Assembly: GCF_003234795.2 (NCBI RefSeq)
Contig: NZ_CP126268.1
Location: 1,426,001-1,490,000, forward strand
Length of the DNA: 64,000 nucleotides
Direction: 5' to 3'
DNA from: Curtobacterium sp. MCLR17_032
Lineage (GTDB): Bacteria; Actinomycetota; Actinomycetes; Actinomycetales; Microbacteriaceae
Position numbers and translations under genes: made by a program. Positions 63,269 through 64,000 of the stretch are shown piece after piece; within the stretch, counting starts at the first letter, position 1, and each line of letters begins with the position of its first letter. The notes beneath the pieces are model-generated. The model had not been told where the DNA came from and did no database searches. It saw nothing but the letters and a program-made list of their open reading frames with translations.

Positions 63269-64000
63269 TCACGCGCTCGTGCTGCTGCCGAGGGCGTGGT
63301 CGAGCTCGACGACGCGTGGGCCGCCGTCCAGCGCCTTCATCGCACCGATCACGCGTTCGCAGTTCTTCCCGTCACGCACGGGGAACGCGGTCCTCGTGCG
63401 CTCCGCGTACTGCGGGGCGACCGTGAAGCCGTTCGACGCGATCTCCGCGATGGCGTCGACCGCTCCGTCCACGTCGTCGGTGACCGGACCGAAGCCGTCT
63501 CGGTCGTACTCGAAGTACCCACGTCGTCCGATGTGCATCCCGTTGAAGAACTCGTGGGCGTCGAACTGCAGGTACACGACCGGTACGTCGACGACAGCGG
63601 CCTCGAAGGCGATCGACGAGTAGTCGGTCAGGACGGTACTGGCGGACGCGAGGACCTGCTGCACGTCCGCGTCACGGTAGCTGAGCACCTCCACGTGCGG
63701 TGGGAGGGTGAAATCGGCCAGGTACGGGCGCATGTTCGGGTGCGGCATGAACACGATCCGGCGACCGCTCTCGCGTGCGATCGCGGCGAGACGGTCGTCG
63801 TGCAGGAGGCGGAGGTACGTCTGCGCGTACTCGCTCTCCATGAACCGTTCGTTGCGAAGGCGGTCGTTCGAGCCGCGCACTGCCGTCCCGACGATGTTCT
63901 GGCGCCACGTCGGCATGATGACGATCGTGTCGCGGTCTTCCTCACGGGTCGCCAGGCGCTTCCGGAGCAGAGCGTCGTGCCGCGGGAAACCGGTGAGGAC
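63269..64000 (-). CDS. CDP-glycerol glycerophosphotransferase family protein, C-terminal part (truncated by window edge)
   Basis: The frame runs from the right edge to the stop near 63269 (243 residues visible). Motifs of TagB/TagF-type polymerases are present: TGFPRHDALLRKRL near the edge, IVIMPTWRQN, VFMPHPNMRPYL, LTDYSSIAFEAAVVDVPVVY, and GFGPVTDDVDGAVDAI. These enzymes link poly(glycerol phosphate) or similar units of wall teichoic acid at the membrane. The start lies outside the window, and the ATG at 63916 is internal. Its presence supports a teichoic-acid role for the nearby exporter. Confidence 0.9.
   Translation of the reverse strand, partial: VLTGFPRHDALLRKRLATREEDRDTIVIMPTWRQNIVGTAVRGSNDRLRNERFMESEYAQTYLRLLHDDRLAAIARESGRRIVFMPHPNMRPYLADFTLPPHVEVLSYRDADVQQVLASASTVLTDYSSIAFEAAVVDVPVVYLQFDAHEFFNGMHIGRRGYFEYDRDGFGPVTDDVDGAVDAIAEIASNGFTVAPQYAERTRTAFPVRDGKNCERVIGAMKALDGGPRVVELDHALGSSTSA

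Overview
The window is very GC-rich DNA, densely packed with genes and rich in GTG/TTG starts. It comes from a high-GC Gram-positive (actinobacterium). The gene neighbourhoods are actinobacterial: a division and cell-wall (dcw) cluster with sepF, ylmG/yggT and wag31/divIVA but no ftsA; a garA-ftsR-merR group; a pknL/Rv2175c/aroG group; a DUF3040 gene before mraZ. The overall style suggests Microbacteriaceae, possibly Curtobacterium. That genus call is inference and was not tested by comparison. No tRNA, rRNA, CRISPR array, transposase or prophage gene was seen.

Layout. 0-6.1 kb: the tail of an unknown gene, an Hsp15-like S4 RNA-binding protein, two unassigned genes with leaderless-type promoters, a membrane HtrA-type protease, and two FecCD-type iron-siderophore permeases behind a probable iron box. 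6.4-10.4 kb: a processive membrane glycosyltransferase (GT2) followed by a secreted GH18 chitinase-like enzyme with two chitin-binding-type modules, closed by a perfect hairpin. 10.6-13.8 kb: garA, ftsR, a second merR gene, a repeat-filled intergenic region and an orphan ParA ATPase. 13.9-20.2 kb: pyruvate carboxylase, peptide deformylase, a secreted beta-sandwich protein and a 43-residue small-protein candidate. 20.3-31.4 kb: fadD-type acyl-CoA ligase, ROK glucokinase, plsC, class II DAHP synthase, PASTA kinase, LysM wall enzyme, Rv2175c-like regulator, polyprenyl diphosphate synthase and DUF3040. 31.5-55.9 kb: the dcw cluster mraZ-rsmH-ftsL-ftsI-murE-murF-mraY-murD-ftsW-murG-murC-ftsQ-ftsZ-yggS-sepF-yggT-wag31, continuing into lspA, rluD and dnaE. 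56-64 kb: a cell-surface glycopolymer locus with three glycosyltransferases on the minus strand, a divergent two-gene ABC exporter, an acyltransferase and a truncated CDP-glycerol glycerophosphotransferase.

How it fits together. Most of the window serves the cell envelope. The dcw genes make lipid II and the divisome. The PASTA kinase, GarA, LysM enzyme and Wag31 suggest Ser/Thr-kinase control of wall growth, and the 56-64 kb locus probably builds and exports a teichoic-acid-like or other wall polymer. Regulation readable from sequence includes an MraZ operator of TGGRG repeats at 10-bp spacing, an mraW-type RNA hairpin before rsmH, an iron box, many leaderless-type promoters (a TANNNT -10 about 6-8 nt before the start codon), and a recurrent terminator family sharing the outer arm GACGGGAGGC / GCCTCCCGTC. 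The least explained items are the 12.6-12.9 kb structured repeats, the GT2-GH18 pair, the terminator family and the atypical MurE specificity motif.
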